Position numbers and translations under genes: made by a program
Shown here: in pieces, positions 50,732 to 60,414 of the stretch
How positions within the stretch are numbered: position 1 is the first letter of the stretch
Layout of the letters: each line of letters opens with the position of its first letter
Source of the DNA: Candidatus Aminicenantes bacterium UBA1061
GTDB taxonomy: Bacteria > Acidobacteriota > Aminicenantia > Aminicenantales > Saccharicenantaceae
Reading direction: 5' to 3'
NCBI GenBank assembly: GCA_002316315.1
Contig: DCDG01000022.1
Coordinates: 186,001-250,000 of the forward strand
DNA: 64,000 bases
Notes under the pieces: generated by a model
What the model was told of the DNA's origin: nothing
Database searches by the model: none
What the model saw: the letters and a program-made list of their open reading frames with translations, nothing else

Positions 50732-52915
50732 TTAGAAGGCAAAACCTCCCAGGAAAGCCGAGCTGCGGCTGATATTTCCCAGCCCGACAGAAAACCTGAA
50801 CTGGGTTTCCGGTCTGAGCCGGTAGTTGAAGATTCTGAGGTCCAGTCCGAAGTCCAGGCATTGATAATGATAAGTACAGGATAGGCCGGCATAGATAATT
50901 TTTTTAAGCAGGACATCATATTCGATCTGACCCTTAAAATCCAATCTGGCGGGCAGGCGAAAACCTGATTGAAGGCCAACCTGATGACTGCGGAAAAAAC
51001 TGTCAGCAGCGAGGATCTGATAGCTTTTAGACCAGTTCAGCCCGAAGAAGAAATGGTCCTGGGGGGCACCATAATTGGCACTCAGTCTGAAACTAAAAAA
51101 ATTGTTTTCGTAGGTATTATAATCAGCTCCAAGATCCAGGCTGAGCTTTTTATTGAGGTAAAAGCGTAAAAACCCGTTAACCGGTGCCAGATGTCTTTCC
51201 TGATTCAAGGGATAATAAAACCTAATGCGGCTGGTGGCCGGGTCAAAATAATAAACCTGAGACAAACCGAAAGTCACTATTTCCCGGCTGGTTTCACCAT
51301 CCTTAAGCAGGAGATGCTGGGTAAAACCATATTTTAAATCGTCATAGCGAGAAAAACCTAGAGGGTTAATAATCCGGGAAGAAATATCCTGGCTGAGCAG
51401 ACTATCATAAGTGTAGGAGCAGAAAGGCACAACGAGGTGTTTTAAATAAGGCTCTCTGTCCCGGAAAAAAATTCTATAAAAAACAGGTCCTTCTAAATTT
51501 ATACCAAATCGAGCCTGAGCAGTCAGAAGAGGATTATTCTCTCTAATAGCCGTGCCGGGTGCATAGCTCTGGAAATAACAGGTGAAAAGGCCGGTGGTGA
51601 AGAAAGAAAGATTTAAAAAGGGAGCCGGAGATAAAGGCAGGCTTAAAGTCGGCCGGAAAAAGGCCTGTCCCAGAGAAAAACTGGTGTCTGGCTGGTTTTC
51701 ATTCTGATAAGAATAATCCCAGTTGCTTAACCCTGATTCCCAGGAAAGGAAGACCTGAGAGAAAAGCCTGTATTTTAGCAGATTAAAATTGAGCTGGGGT
51801 AAATAGGTGGAAGTAACCTTCTGGCCACTGCTCGGGAAATAAGTTTCAAAACGGGAGGTCCTTAGATTAAAGTTAAAATAAGACCAGTTTTTGGTCAGAT
51901 TAAGCTGGTAGGAACGGTTGTTGCTGGTCGACAGGCTGAAGTTATTCTCATATTCCTTTAAAAAATCGAAGGAACTCGAATAATCAGCCTGGCCGTTAAA
52001 CAGGAAATCACCGGGCAGGGTTTGCTGGTGGGTCCAGCGGATTAAATAACCAGGGTCACGTCGCTCAGAGCCTGGCTGCCGCTTGAAAAAGAAAGTATAG
52101 GCCCTGACCTCACCCCTGGTTTTACCCCTGAGAAGATAGCTGTAATCCAAACCGGTTCCGATCCCCTGATTGGAATAATAGTCAGCGGTTAGAGTAGCTT
52201 CCCGGTTCCGGGCCAGGGCCCAGTAGAAGCTCTGACTGATGGTCAGTCCCTTAACCTGATTGTAGCCTATCTCCGGAAAGAGGAAGCCGGTAGCTCGTTC
52301 TTTCAAAGGATACTTAAGATAAGGAATATAAAAAAGAGGGACCTTTTTTATGGAAAACACTGCCCTGGACATCGAGATGTAATCATCAGGTTTTAATTCA
52401 GCCTGTTTAAAACTAAAGGACCAGCGGGGAACGGGCTGGGTGCAACTGGTCAGCCAGGCCTGTTTTAGATTCAGAATATTACCGGATTCCTGGCTGATTT
52501 TTCTGGCCCCAAATAAAAGGCTGGGGCGCGAAATAGCCTGAACTTCTTCAAGCTGGGCTTCTCTGGTTTTGAGATTATAGCTCAGCCGCTCACAATTGAT
52601 GACTTCAGATGGTAGTTGAAGACAAACCTGTCCTTCCGCCAGAAGATCATAAGTAGCTGTATTGAGTTGAAGGCGATCGCAGAGAAGGGTCAGATCCTCA
52701 AAATGAAGTTCTACCTGACCTGAGGCCAGAATCATGTCTCCCTTCTTTTCCTGGTAGGTGGCCAGGACGCGGACTGTTTCGGTCGAAGGATAAGCAGAGT
52801 CCACCTGTTGAGCTGGAAGATAGAAACGCAGGCCGGTTAATATGAAAAAAAAGAAAACAGCAGGCAGAAGTGTTCTTCCCCCGCCCGGTGGATTACTCAA
52901 TTTATTTCGACTCAT
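50732..52915 (-). CDS. lptD: LPS assembly outer-membrane protein LptD
   Basis: Forms, with LptE, the channel that inserts LPS in the outer membrane. 727 residues from ATG 52915 (a TTG at 52933 adds six residues; neither has a Shine-Dalgarno). Signal-like N-terminus, an OstA-like jellyroll (about 40-165: GDMILASGQVELHFEDLTLLCDRLQLN, and SEVINCERLSYNLKTREAQLEEV), then the barrel (about 180-727) with VPLFYIPYLKYPLKERATGFLFPEIGYN, a typical LptD signature. Cysteines are present, but the pattern differs from the E. coli disulfide set. The terminal strand ends SSAFLGGFAF. Confidence 0.9.
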   Translation of the reverse strand: MSRNKLSNPPGGGRTLLPAVFFFFILTGLRFYLPAQQVDSAYPSTETVRVLATYQEKKGDMILASGQVELHFEDLTLLCDRLQLNTATYDLLAEGQVCLQLPSEVINCERLSYNLKTREAQLEEVQAISRPSLLFGARKISQESGNILNLKQAWLTSCTQPVPRWSFSFKQAELKPDDYISMSRAVFSIKKVPLFYIPYLKYPLKERATGFLFPEIGYNQVKGLTISQSFYWALARNREATLTADYYSNQGIGTGLDYSYLLRGKTRGEVRAYTFFFKRQPGSERRDPGYLIRWTHQQTLPGDFLFNGQADYSSSFDFLKEYENNFSLSTSNNRSYQLNLTKNWSYFNFNLRTSRFETYFPSSGQKVTSTYLPQLNFNLLKYRLFSQVFLSWESGLSNWDYSYQNENQPDTSFSLGQAFFRPTLSLPLSPAPFLNLSFFTTGLFTCYFQSYAPGTAIRENNPLLTAQARFGINLEGPVFYRIFFRDREPYLKHLVVPFCSYTYDSLLSQDISSRIINPLGFSRYDDLKYGFTQHLLLKDGETSREIVTFGLSQVYYFDPATSRIRFYYPLNQERHLAPVNGFLRFYLNKKLSLDLGADYNTYENNFFSFRLSANYGAPQDHFFFGLNWSKSYQILAADSFFRSHQVGLQSGFRLPARLDFKGQIEYDVLLKKIIYAGLSCTYHYQCLDFGLDLRIFNYRLRPETQFRFSVGLGNISRSSAFLGGFAF

Positions 52916-53054
52916 CTGTTGATTAATATACAATTGCCTTTAAGTTAAAAACAAGGTTAAGGTCGAATAGCACAAAGAAAACGTTCCCTTGCCGGTTGAA
53001 AGCCGACCCCTGATTGTGCTAAAAATTAAATGAATTGGCAGGACTTGAAGAGAG

Positions 53055-54296
53055 TTGAAAGGGAAAAAAGCAGTATTAATTATCGGACAGGTTGTTTTAT
53101 TCCTGGGACTCTCTCTGGGCTGGGTGGGAATAGCCGGGGCGGAGACCTGGAAAGCCCGGGAGATGCGCCTGGCGGCTGAGAAAGCTGCCTGGAGATTTGG
53201 ACCTTTAAAATTGCAGCCTGCTATTCTGATTAAAGAGGCCGGCTATGATTCGAATATCTATTATCAGCCGGAGGCAACTTCTGATTACTGGCTGACAGCC
53301 GGGCCGGCTTTTGATGCTTATATTGTGGCCAGGAGAAGGGTAATCGTTCATGTTTTTGAATCACCACAATATGTTTTTTTCTTAAAAACTAAAAGGGAGA
53401 GAACATGGAATAATTATCTTAACGGCGACGTTTCTCTCAGTTTTAACCGTTTTTTGCTGACAGTTGGTGGAAGCCTGAATAACGCTCGGGAACGATGGAG
53501 TACGGAGTTGGATATCCGCCCCCGCCGGAAAGAAAAGAGTGGTTTTATCTCACTTCTTTATCAGAAATCATACCGACTGTCTTTTGAATTTACGGCGAGA
53601 ACCATTGATTATACCTATGAAAGCCTGGAATATGACTCGGTCAATATTAATGAGCGCTTAAGCCATTATGAGGATTATTTAAGCGGCCGGATTTATTACC
53701 GGCTTAATCCGCGAATTCAGTTTTTTGTCGAGGGGCAGAGGGGCTCGTATGATTTTAAAAATCCTCTTAATCCCCGGGATTCTCGCAGCCAGACCGTTTA
53801 TTCAGGCTTCCAGTTTTCTCCAACCGGCCGCATTCATGGCCAGATCAGGCTCGGTTATAAATCGTTTAATACTCTGGAGGCGACACTGCCCGATTATCGG
53901 GGACTGGTCGGAGATACCACTGTCAGCTGGCAAATTATGAGGCCGCTCGTTCTTAGGGGGAGCTATCGGCGGGATATAAATTTTTCAGTCTGGTCTTACA
54001 GCCCTTATTATATCGGGACGACCTGGTCGGCCGGACCGTCTTTTTATATTTTTAGGAAGAAATTCCGCCTTGATTATACCTATAGCCAGACGAGAAATAA
54101 CTATCCTCTAGGCGAAATTCCTGGAAGTCCGCCACGGCGGGATGATTATACTTTAAATTCTGTGGCTGTTTATTATAGAATAGGGAAAGCAGCTGGAATT
54201 GGCATTACCGCCGGTAGGTGGAAAAGAGAAATTAATGTTCTGAACTGGGACGCGACAAGGAAATTTATTGGCCTTAATTTGACCTATGATTTTTAG
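53055..54296 (+). CDS. Outer-membrane beta-barrel protein of the polysaccharide cluster
   Basis: 413 residues, TTG start preceded by GAAGAGAG. Signal peptide ends near 30 (GIAGAET). The remainder is repeated amphipathic strands with many Tyr and Arg (FYIFRKKFRLDYTYSQTRN, LNSVAVYYRIGKAAGIGITAG) ending IGLNLTYDF, with Phe at the C-terminus as in BamA-inserted proteins. It resembles outer-membrane proteins found next to Wza in exopolysaccharide loci (BBP2 type). Possibly the conduit for the polymer. Head of a plus-strand run of seven genes. Confidence 0.7.
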   Translation: MKGKKAVLIIGQVVLFLGLSLGWVGIAGAETWKAREMRLAAEKAAWRFGPLKLQPAILIKEAGYDSNIYYQPEATSDYWLTAGPAFDAYIVARRRVIVHVFESPQYVFFLKTKRERTWNNYLNGDVSLSFNRFLLTVGGSLNNARERWSTELDIRPRRKEKSGFISLLYQKSYRLSFEFTARTIDYTYESLEYDSVNINERLSHYEDYLSGRIYYRLNPRIQFFVEGQRGSYDFKNPLNPRDSRSQTVYSGFQFSPTGRIHGQIRLGYKSFNTLEATLPDYRGLVGDTTVSWQIMRPLVLRGSYRRDINFSVWSYSPYYIGTTWSAGPSFYIFRKKFRLDYTYSQTRNNYPLGEIPGSPPRRDDYTLNSVAVYYRIGKAAGIGITAGRWKREINVLNWDATRKFIGLNLTYDF

Positions 54297-54332
54297 GGTA
54301 GATCTTTACGTGGTTAGGTAAAGGGAGAAGCA

Positions 54333-55235
54333 ATGGAAAGAAATCAGCAGGCTGCCCTGTGCCTTTTGGCCATTTTGATCCTGACCATTGGCGTTTTACC
54401 GGCTGGCTCACAGCAGGCTGTGCCGGTCAGCGGCGGCCAGGAAGTAAATCAAGTCAACGCTCGTGATTATTTCATCAGGGAATATGTCATCGGGCCAAGG
54501 GATCTGTTGGAAATTAAAGTGTTCGAGTTACCGGAATTTGATCAAACGGTCAGAGTATCTGAAGATGGTTCGATAACCCTGCCCCTCATCGGAAATATTC
54601 AAATTGGTGGCTTAACCAAGGATAAAGCCGAAAAAAAGTTATCGGAGCTACTGGAAAAATATATCAAGAGAGCTCAGGTTTCAATTTTTATCAAAGAATA
54701 TCAAAGCAGTCGGGTGGCCATCATAGGTGCCGTAGAAAAGCCCGGCATGTATGAACTGGTGGGAAGGCAAAGTTTGCTGCAAATGATTTCTCAAGCCGGT
54801 GGTTTTAAGGATACAGCGGCAAACGAGATTTATGTTTTGCGAGAGGGCCAGGATGGGACTACAGCCTCCATCAACATTGATCTCGAGGAACTGCTGATTA
54901 ATGGTAATCAAAACCTGAACATTCCTATTCAGGCCAATGATGTGATTAATGTTCCAGTTGACAAGCAGATTAACATATATGTCTTTGGAGAGGTCAAGCA
55001 GCCGGGGGCTCTCCAGGTGAAGATGTCAAAAAAAATCACTCTACTGCAAGCCATTGCCCAGGCGGGTGGGCTGAGCGAAAATGCTACTAAACGAGGAGTG
55101 ACTATCAAAAGAAGGGATAAAAGCGGCCAAGAAGTTAATATCAGTGTCAACCTAAATGACATTATAAAAGGCAAGAAGAAAGATATTCCCCTCCAAGAAG
55201 GAGATGTGGTCATAGTCAAACAGAGTATTTTCTAA
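54333..55235 (+). CDS. Polysaccharide export protein, Wza family
   Basis: 300 residues. A signal peptide ends near 28 (LPAGSQQA); unlike E. coli Wza there is no lipobox cysteine, so it is not a lipoprotein by sequence. Poly_export/SLBB pattern: YVIGPRDLLEIKVFELPEFDQTVRVSEDGSITLPLIGNIQIGGLTKDKAEKKL, then two SLBB beta-grasp repeats (VAIIGAVEKPGMYEL, IYVFGEVKQPGALQV). GGGAGAAG precedes the ATG. Next gene is the Wzc-like kinase. Confidence 0.92.
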   Translation: MERNQQAALCLLAILILTIGVLPAGSQQAVPVSGGQEVNQVNARDYFIREYVIGPRDLLEIKVFELPEFDQTVRVSEDGSITLPLIGNIQIGGLTKDKAEKKLSELLEKYIKRAQVSIFIKEYQSSRVAIIGAVEKPGMYELVGRQSLLQMISQAGGFKDTAANEIYVLREGQDGTTASINIDLEELLINGNQNLNIPIQANDVINVPVDKQINIYVFGEVKQPGALQVKMSKKITLLQAIAQAGGLSENATKRGVTIKRRDKSGQEVNISVNLNDIIKGKKKDIPLQEGDVVIVKQSIF

Positions 55236-55271
55236 GCCAGGAAAATAAGAAATGGAAAAAAGAGGCATGAG

Positions 55272-57461
55272 ATGAACGAAAATAACGGCGAGCTTCAACC
55301 AGTCGAAGGCGGCGAAATTGATTTAAGAAAGTATATCGATATAATCGTCCGCCATCGCTGGATAATCATTTCTGTGACCATCATCGCCATGGTAATTACC
55401 CTCCTGGTGTCGTTTACCATGAGGCCGGTTTACACTGCCAGGGGAACAGTCATGATTGAAAAGGAACCCAATATCCTGAGCTTCGAAGAGATTTTTCAGG
55501 TAGAAACTTTCCGGGATGATTATTTTCAGACTCAATATAAACTCCTACAAAGCCGCAGCCTGGCGGAAAGAACAATTGACAAACTGAAGCTATGGGGAAA
55601 AGAGGAATTTTCTGGAAGAAAACCAGCCACGGCTGAAGATTGGAACAATCCTGTTTTTCGACGGAAACTCATCGATAAGTTTATTGACCATCTGGAAGTT
55701 AAGCCGGTCAGGATGACCAGGCTGGTGGAAGTTGCTTTCAAGGCCCATGATCCGCAACTGGCGGCCGATTGTGTCAACGCTCTTTTTGATTGCTTTGTTG
55801 ATATGAACATCGAGACGAAATATGAAGCTACTGAACAGGCAACTGAGTTTTTGAGGCAACAAATAGAAGATCTGAAAAAGGAAATAAGTCAGAAAGAGCA
55901 CGAGCTTCAGAACTATGGTCAGCAAAAAGATATTGTTATCCTGAGCGATAAAGAGACAACCATGCTGGAAAAATTGGGCGAGGTCAATAAAGCTCTGACT
56001 GAAGCTCAAATTGATCGTGTCCGTAAGGAAGCCTATTATAACGAAATCAAAAATGCCAGTCCGGACTATATTCCAGAGGCAATGAATAATCCTTTGATCC
56101 AGCGGCTCAGAGAAGATTATTTAAAGCTTAGCCGTGAATATGCCAAAATGCAGGAGCAATTCCAGCCAGAGTACCCGGAAATGCAAAGACTTAAGGCTGA
56201 GCTGGACACCGCTCAAGAATTGCTGAAAAACGAAACTGAGGGGCTGATTAAGGCCGCCTATTCCGAGTATCAGGCTGCTCTAAAAAAGGAAACTTCTTTA
56301 AAAAGACTTTTTGAAGAGCAGAAAGATGAAGCTTTCCGGCTGAATTCCAATGCTATCCTTTATAACAGCCTGAAAATTGAAATTGAAAATAAAAAGAACC
56401 TCCTCGAATCCTTGCTTAAAAGACAGAGTGAAACAGGCGTTTCTGCCCGGCTGAGAGGCTTAAGAACCTCCAATATCAGAGTGGTTGACCGGGCTGATCT
56501 GCCCATCAGTCCTTCCAGCCCGAAGAAGTTGAGAAATCTTTTGCTGGCCTTCTTCCTGGGGCTTTTTGGAGGTGTCGGTCTGGCTTTTGTCATGGAATAC
56601 CTGGATAATACAGTTAAAAGCGCTGAAGAAGTCGGGCGGTATACTGGACTGCCCACTCTGGGAGTGGTTCCAGTTTTCGGAAAGGATTCCAGCCAGGGTT
56701 ATGGCTATTATTATACTCACGGGCAGAAAAAAAGTGAAGACAAGGACAAAGGACGTGGGAAAAAAGCGGGAAGTGAAAAGCCTCAAAATATTGAGCTAAT
56801 TGTCCATTTTGCTCCGGAGTCAGCTTTTGCAGAAACCTATCGTTCTCTCCGAACGGCACTCCTTCTTTCCAGTCCGCAGAGCAGTCTCAAAGCGGTCATG
56901 GTGACCAGCCCTCTACCCGAAGAAGGCAAATCGGCGACCATTTCCAACCTGGCTGTCAGCCTGTCCCAAACCGGCAAGAAGATTCTCCTTATAGACGCCG
57001 ATCTGAGACGGCCAAAACAGCATCAGATTTTTAAAATGAAAAACCATGAGGGCCTGACCAGTTACCTGGCTCTGGATCTGCCTCTGGAAAAATTAATTAA
57101 GCCAACGATTGTGCCCTCGCTTTATTTGATCAATTCTGGCCCGATTCCGCCCAATCCAGCTGAACTACTCGGCTCGGATAAGATGGCAAAATTGCTGTCT
57201 TTATTAAGAAATCAATTTGATTTTATCCTGATCGATACTCCACCTATCCTAACAGTGACAGATGCTCAGATTGTTGGCAAATTAGTCGATGGCCTGGTAC
57301 TGGTGGTGCACACCGGAAAAACCCCGTGCGATGCCCTGGTCCGGACCAGAGAGTTAATTGATCTTCTTAAGCTCAGAACTTTTGGCGTGGTGGTTAATGC
57401 CTTGAATCTTGATAGCCATGGTTATTATTACCGCCATTATTATAAAGAGTACAGGGGTTAA
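55272..57461 (+). CDS. Wzc-like polysaccharide co-polymerase and tyrosine autokinase
   Basis: 729 residues. Wzz domain and TM1 near 30-50 (IIVRHRWIIISVTIIAMVITLLVSF), a long periplasmic coiled coil (190-420), TM2 near 428-450 (LLLAFFLGLFGGVGLAFVMEYL), then a BY-kinase: Walker A PLPEEGKSATISNLAVSL near 548, Walker A' LLIDADLRRPKQ and Walker B FDFILIDTPP. The C-terminus is Tyr-rich (GYYYRHYYKEYRG, six Tyr), the autophosphorylation cluster. A second Tyr cluster (GYGYYYTHG) lies in the linker between TM2 and the kinase, unusual. Phosphorylation controls chain length and export. Followed 3 bases later by the phosphatase gene. Confidence 0.93.
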   Translation: MNENNGELQPVEGGEIDLRKYIDIIVRHRWIIISVTIIAMVITLLVSFTMRPVYTARGTVMIEKEPNILSFEEIFQVETFRDDYFQTQYKLLQSRSLAERTIDKLKLWGKEEFSGRKPATAEDWNNPVFRRKLIDKFIDHLEVKPVRMTRLVEVAFKAHDPQLAADCVNALFDCFVDMNIETKYEATEQATEFLRQQIEDLKKEISQKEHELQNYGQQKDIVILSDKETTMLEKLGEVNKALTEAQIDRVRKEAYYNEIKNASPDYIPEAMNNPLIQRLREDYLKLSREYAKMQEQFQPEYPEMQRLKAELDTAQELLKNETEGLIKAAYSEYQAALKKETSLKRLFEEQKDEAFRLNSNAILYNSLKIEIENKKNLLESLLKRQSETGVSARLRGLRTSNIRVVDRADLPISPSSPKKLRNLLLAFFLGLFGGVGLAFVMEYLDNTVKSAEEVGRYTGLPTLGVVPVFGKDSSQGYGYYYTHGQKKSEDKDKGRGKKAGSEKPQNIELIVHFAPESAFAETYRSLRTALLLSSPQSSLKAVMVTSPLPEEGKSATISNLAVSLSQTGKKILLIDADLRRPKQHQIFKMKNHEGLTSYLALDLPLEKLIKPTIVPSLYLINSGPIPPNPAELLGSDKMAKLLSLLRNQFDFILIDTPPILTVTDAQIVGKLVDGLVLVVHTGKTPCDALVRTRELIDLLKLRTFGVVVNALNLDSHGYYYRHYYKEYRG

Positions 57462-57464
57462 GAG

Positions 57465-58238
57465 ATGATAGATCTCCACTGCCACTTGCTGCCTGACTGG
57501 GATGATGGGCCTGATACCTGGGAAGAAGTTGACAGGATGATTGCTCTGGCAGCTGAGGATGGAATTGAAGCTATATGCATCACACCACACTATTTACGCT
57601 TTTCCCGGCACGGAAACGATCCAGATACTCTACGATCGAAATTTGAAGAATTTTTTGAAAGATATAAAGAAGAAAAAAGAATTAGCTTTTATCGTGGAGC
57701 AGAAGTATTTATTCATCCAGATATAATCAAACACATCAAGATGGAAAGCCTCGGCCTGAATGGCAGCGAATATGTTTTTGTCGAATTCCCTTCCGATCAG
57801 GTGCCAGCCGGGACTAAAGATCTGTTTTACCGGATGATGCTGGATGGCCTGACACCGGTCATTAGTCATCCGGAAAGAAACACTGTTTTTGGTGGTCAGC
57901 CTGAGCTTCTGTATGATTTGGTCTGCCGCGGCTGTCTGGCTCAGGTCACGGCCATGAGCTTAACCGGTGAGTTTGGCGCGGTTGTCTATAAGAGAGCCGA
58001 ATTGTTTTTAAAAAATAATCTTGTTCAATTTATAGCGACTGACGCTCATGATTCCCAAAAAAGAAAGCCGGTCTTAAGCAAGGCGGTCAAAGTGGCAGCT
58101 GCCCTGACTGGGAAGGAGAAAGCCGGAGCCATGGTTGACGATATTCCTCTGGCTATTCTTAATAATGAGATCATTCCCGATTGGGGCTCTCCCCTCAGGC
58201 CGGATAAAGCCAGAAAAAAATTCTTCTTTAAAAAATAA
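57465..58238 (+). CDS. PHP-domain protein-tyrosine phosphatase (CpsB/YwqE family)
   Basis: 257 residues. PHP motifs: MIDLHCHLLPDWDDGPDTWEE (metal-binding HxH, D), EAICITPHY near 45, EVFIHPDI, VISHPERNTVFG near 135, and IATDAHDSQKRKP near 193, the set of metal ligands in the family. It dephosphorylates the Tyr cluster of the kinase encoded just upstream. This manganese-type phosphatase is typical of Firmicutes; enteric bacteria use a low-molecular-weight phosphatase (Wzb). Confidence 0.92.
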   Translation: MIDLHCHLLPDWDDGPDTWEEVDRMIALAAEDGIEAICITPHYLRFSRHGNDPDTLRSKFEEFFERYKEEKRISFYRGAEVFIHPDIIKHIKMESLGLNGSEYVFVEFPSDQVPAGTKDLFYRMMLDGLTPVISHPERNTVFGGQPELLYDLVCRGCLAQVTAMSLTGEFGAVVYKRAELFLKNNLVQFIATDAHDSQKRKPVLSKAVKVAAALTGKEKAGAMVDDIPLAILNNEIIPDWGSPLRPDKARKKFFFKK

Positions 58239-58294
58239 AAATGCTTGATTTTTGAAATTTTAGTTGGTATATTTGGCAGTAAAGGGAGGTCAAA

Positions 58295-58840
58295 ATGCTG
58301 CGAAAAGGAATTTTTCGTTCTCCAGCTTTGCTGGTCCTGACTATTTTCTCCTTCATGGTGATCATGCTGCCAATAGAATCTCTGGCTCAGGCGTCTGCTG
58401 AGGCGGGATCGCTGGTCGGCTTTATCTATGACAGCGATATGAAGACGCCGGTTCAAAACGCACTGGTGAAGATTCGCAATCTGGACAATGGTCAGGAATA
58501 TGCTTCGGGTCCGACCGATAACAGTGGTGCCTATAAGATTGGCCAGATAAAGGAAGGTAAGTACATCTTAGGTATTAATACTCAGAATGGCGATTACAAT
58601 TTTGACTATGTCCTGATGGTTAAGGGTGGAGAGATGGGCAAGCTATCCCTGGCCCTGAAAACCGGTGAAGCCAAAACTCTGAGTGGACAGGGCGAAGAAC
58701 GACCAGCTGAGAAGGAAAAGATTTCATTTTTCAGGACACCGGCGGGAATAGCCGTGTTGATGGTAGCTACGACCCTGGCCCTCTATGGTGTTTTTAAGCT
58801 GGTGGAGGGTGAAGAAGAAGCTTCCCCAACCAAAAAATAA
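58295..58840 (+). CDS. Carboxypeptidase regulatory-like domain protein with C-terminal membrane helix
   Basis: 181 residues. Signal peptide to about 32 (LAQASAEAG), a CarboxypepD_reg Ig-like domain (GSLVGFIYDSDMKTPVQNALVKIRNLDNG, GPTDNSGAYKIGQIKEGKYILG), a charged linker rich in Glu/Lys, and a predicted TM helix (about 148-168, IAVLMVATTLALYGVFKLV). It lies between the phosphatase and the polymerase. Role unknown; may attach the polymer machinery to the envelope. AAAGGGAGG precedes the ATG. Confidence 0.7.
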   Translation: MLRKGIFRSPALLVLTIFSFMVIMLPIESLAQASAEAGSLVGFIYDSDMKTPVQNALVKIRNLDNGQEYASGPTDNSGAYKIGQIKEGKYILGINTQNGDYNFDYVLMVKGGEMGKLSLALKTGEAKTLSGQGEERPAEKEKISFFRTPAGIAVLMVATTLALYGVFKLVEGEEEASPTKK

Positions 58841-58956
58841 AGCCAATCTGAAAGCAAAATTAATTAAGCCCTGGAAGAAGGACTTTACCTGAATTAAAAA
58901 GGAGGGCTGCCGGGTACTGCCCTTACCTTAATTAGTCGTTTGTATTATAAGAAATT

Positions 58957-60414
58957 ATGAGTTGGTTTCTGGTTGTGCTATGTCTTATTGTGGTCTTTTT
59001 ACCCTTGCCATTTGGCGGTAATATCGAATGGGCTATCTTTGGCTTTGAACTCAGCGTTTTTGTTCTTTGTCTGTTCTACCTCGTAGCCAGTGGTAGTAAG
59101 AATTCAAAAAGTGGACATCAGCTGGAAGAAAAAAAGCTCATTCCTTTAATACCATGGTGTTTGATCATCATCTTTTTTGTAGCCGGGTTGCTGCAAATCA
59201 TTCCTCTCCCGGCAACTGCCATCAGGCAGCTATCTCCAGCCGGTTATGACTGGCGGCAGACACTGGTTACCACTGGTCTGGTGGAGCAGGCCCGGCTTAA
59301 ATGGCAAACCATTTCTCTTTCTCCAGCTGACAGCCTTTATGAGCTGGTAAAGTATTTAGCCTATGGACTATTTGCCTTTCTCCTGGCCAGGGCTATTGAT
59401 ACCAGAAAAAAAGCCGTAGCCCTTACTCTGACTTTAATTGGTGCAGGCGTTTTCCAATCGCTTTATGGACTTTCTGAGCATTTTAGTGGCAGCCATCGGA
59501 TATTTACCTGGGTAAATAGATACTATGCTGGCAGTGCTTTTGGTACTTTTGTCAACCGCGATCATTATTCAGCTTTTCTCGAAATGATTTTTCCCTTGAG
59601 CCTCGGTTATTTTCTGGCCAGAGCTGATTATTTTTCCTGGCCTTCTGGACTGTCCTTAAGACAGAAAGTTGCCTGGTTTGGCCAGGAGAAATTACAAAAA
59701 TCGATTCTATTTATTCTGCCGCCGCTCATCATCGGGGTCGGACTTTTTTTCTCCCGCTGCCGGTCAGGTATTATCATCTTTCTGATGACTTTTTTCTTGA
59801 TCCTTCTTTTGCTGTCGGTGAGGAGTATTACGGGCAAAAGAAAGACAGAAAGAAGGCTGGTGAATGTCATTGTTTTAGTCGTTCTCGTCGGGGTCATCTT
59901 AATTGGCATTCAGCCCATCCTGGAGCGATTTACCAACCAGAGCTTGTTTGATGAAAGCAGGTGGCTTTATTACCAATATACGCTTGGCCTGATCAAAGAT
60001 TATCCCTGGCTGGGCTCAGGTCTGGGGACTTATGTTAAGGCTATAAATCATTATCTGGGGAAAGATTTTTACGCCATTATTGATCATGCTCATAATGATT
60101 ATCTCGAAATGGCGGGAGAAGCCGGCCTGGTTGGTGGTGGAGCTCTAATTCTAGGGGGGCTTTTATTATTCGGACTGGGGGTAAAGCGCTATTTTAAGAC
60201 CGATGATTCTCTGACCAGCGGTATTTCTCTGGGGGCCATGATGGGGGTACTGGCTTTGTTCTTACATAGCCTAACCGACTTTAGCCTCAGGATGCCTGGT
60301 AATGCTGTCACCTGGCTGTCTCTCTTTGTCCTTTGCCTGAAGCTGCCCCAGCTTGGCTCGGAGAAATACGTTAGCGAAGATCTGGGAGAGGACGAAGGTG
60401 ATCGATATGACTAA
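58957..60414 (+). CDS. O-antigen ligase/polymerase-like membrane protein (Wzy_C family)
   Basis: 485 residues, about 11 membrane helices. The Wzy_C region (about 320-400) contains LGLIKDYPWLGSGLGTYVKAIN and DHAHNDYLEMAGEAGLVGG, the conserved HAHNDYL..GEAG motif of O-antigen ligases and polymerases. It should join sugar repeats in the inner membrane. The ATG lacks an obvious Shine-Dalgarno, though GGAGGG occurs 57 bases upstream. Its stop overlaps the start of the next gene. Confidence 0.88.
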   Translation: MSWFLVVLCLIVVFLPLPFGGNIEWAIFGFELSVFVLCLFYLVASGSKNSKSGHQLEEKKLIPLIPWCLIIIFFVAGLLQIIPLPATAIRQLSPAGYDWRQTLVTTGLVEQARLKWQTISLSPADSLYELVKYLAYGLFAFLLARAIDTRKKAVALTLTLIGAGVFQSLYGLSEHFSGSHRIFTWVNRYYAGSAFGTFVNRDHYSAFLEMIFPLSLGYFLARADYFSWPSGLSLRQKVAWFGQEKLQKSILFILPPLIIGVGLFFSRCRSGIIIFLMTFFLILLLLSVRSITGKRKTERRLVNVIVLVVLVGVILIGIQPILERFTNQSLFDESRWLYYQYTLGLIKDYPWLGSGLGTYVKAINHYLGKDFYAIIDHAHNDYLEMAGEAGLVGGGALILGGLLLFGLGVKRYFKTDDSLTSGISLGAMMGVLALFLHSLTDFSLRMPGNAVTWLSLFVLCLKLPQLGSEKYVSEDLGEDEGDRYD

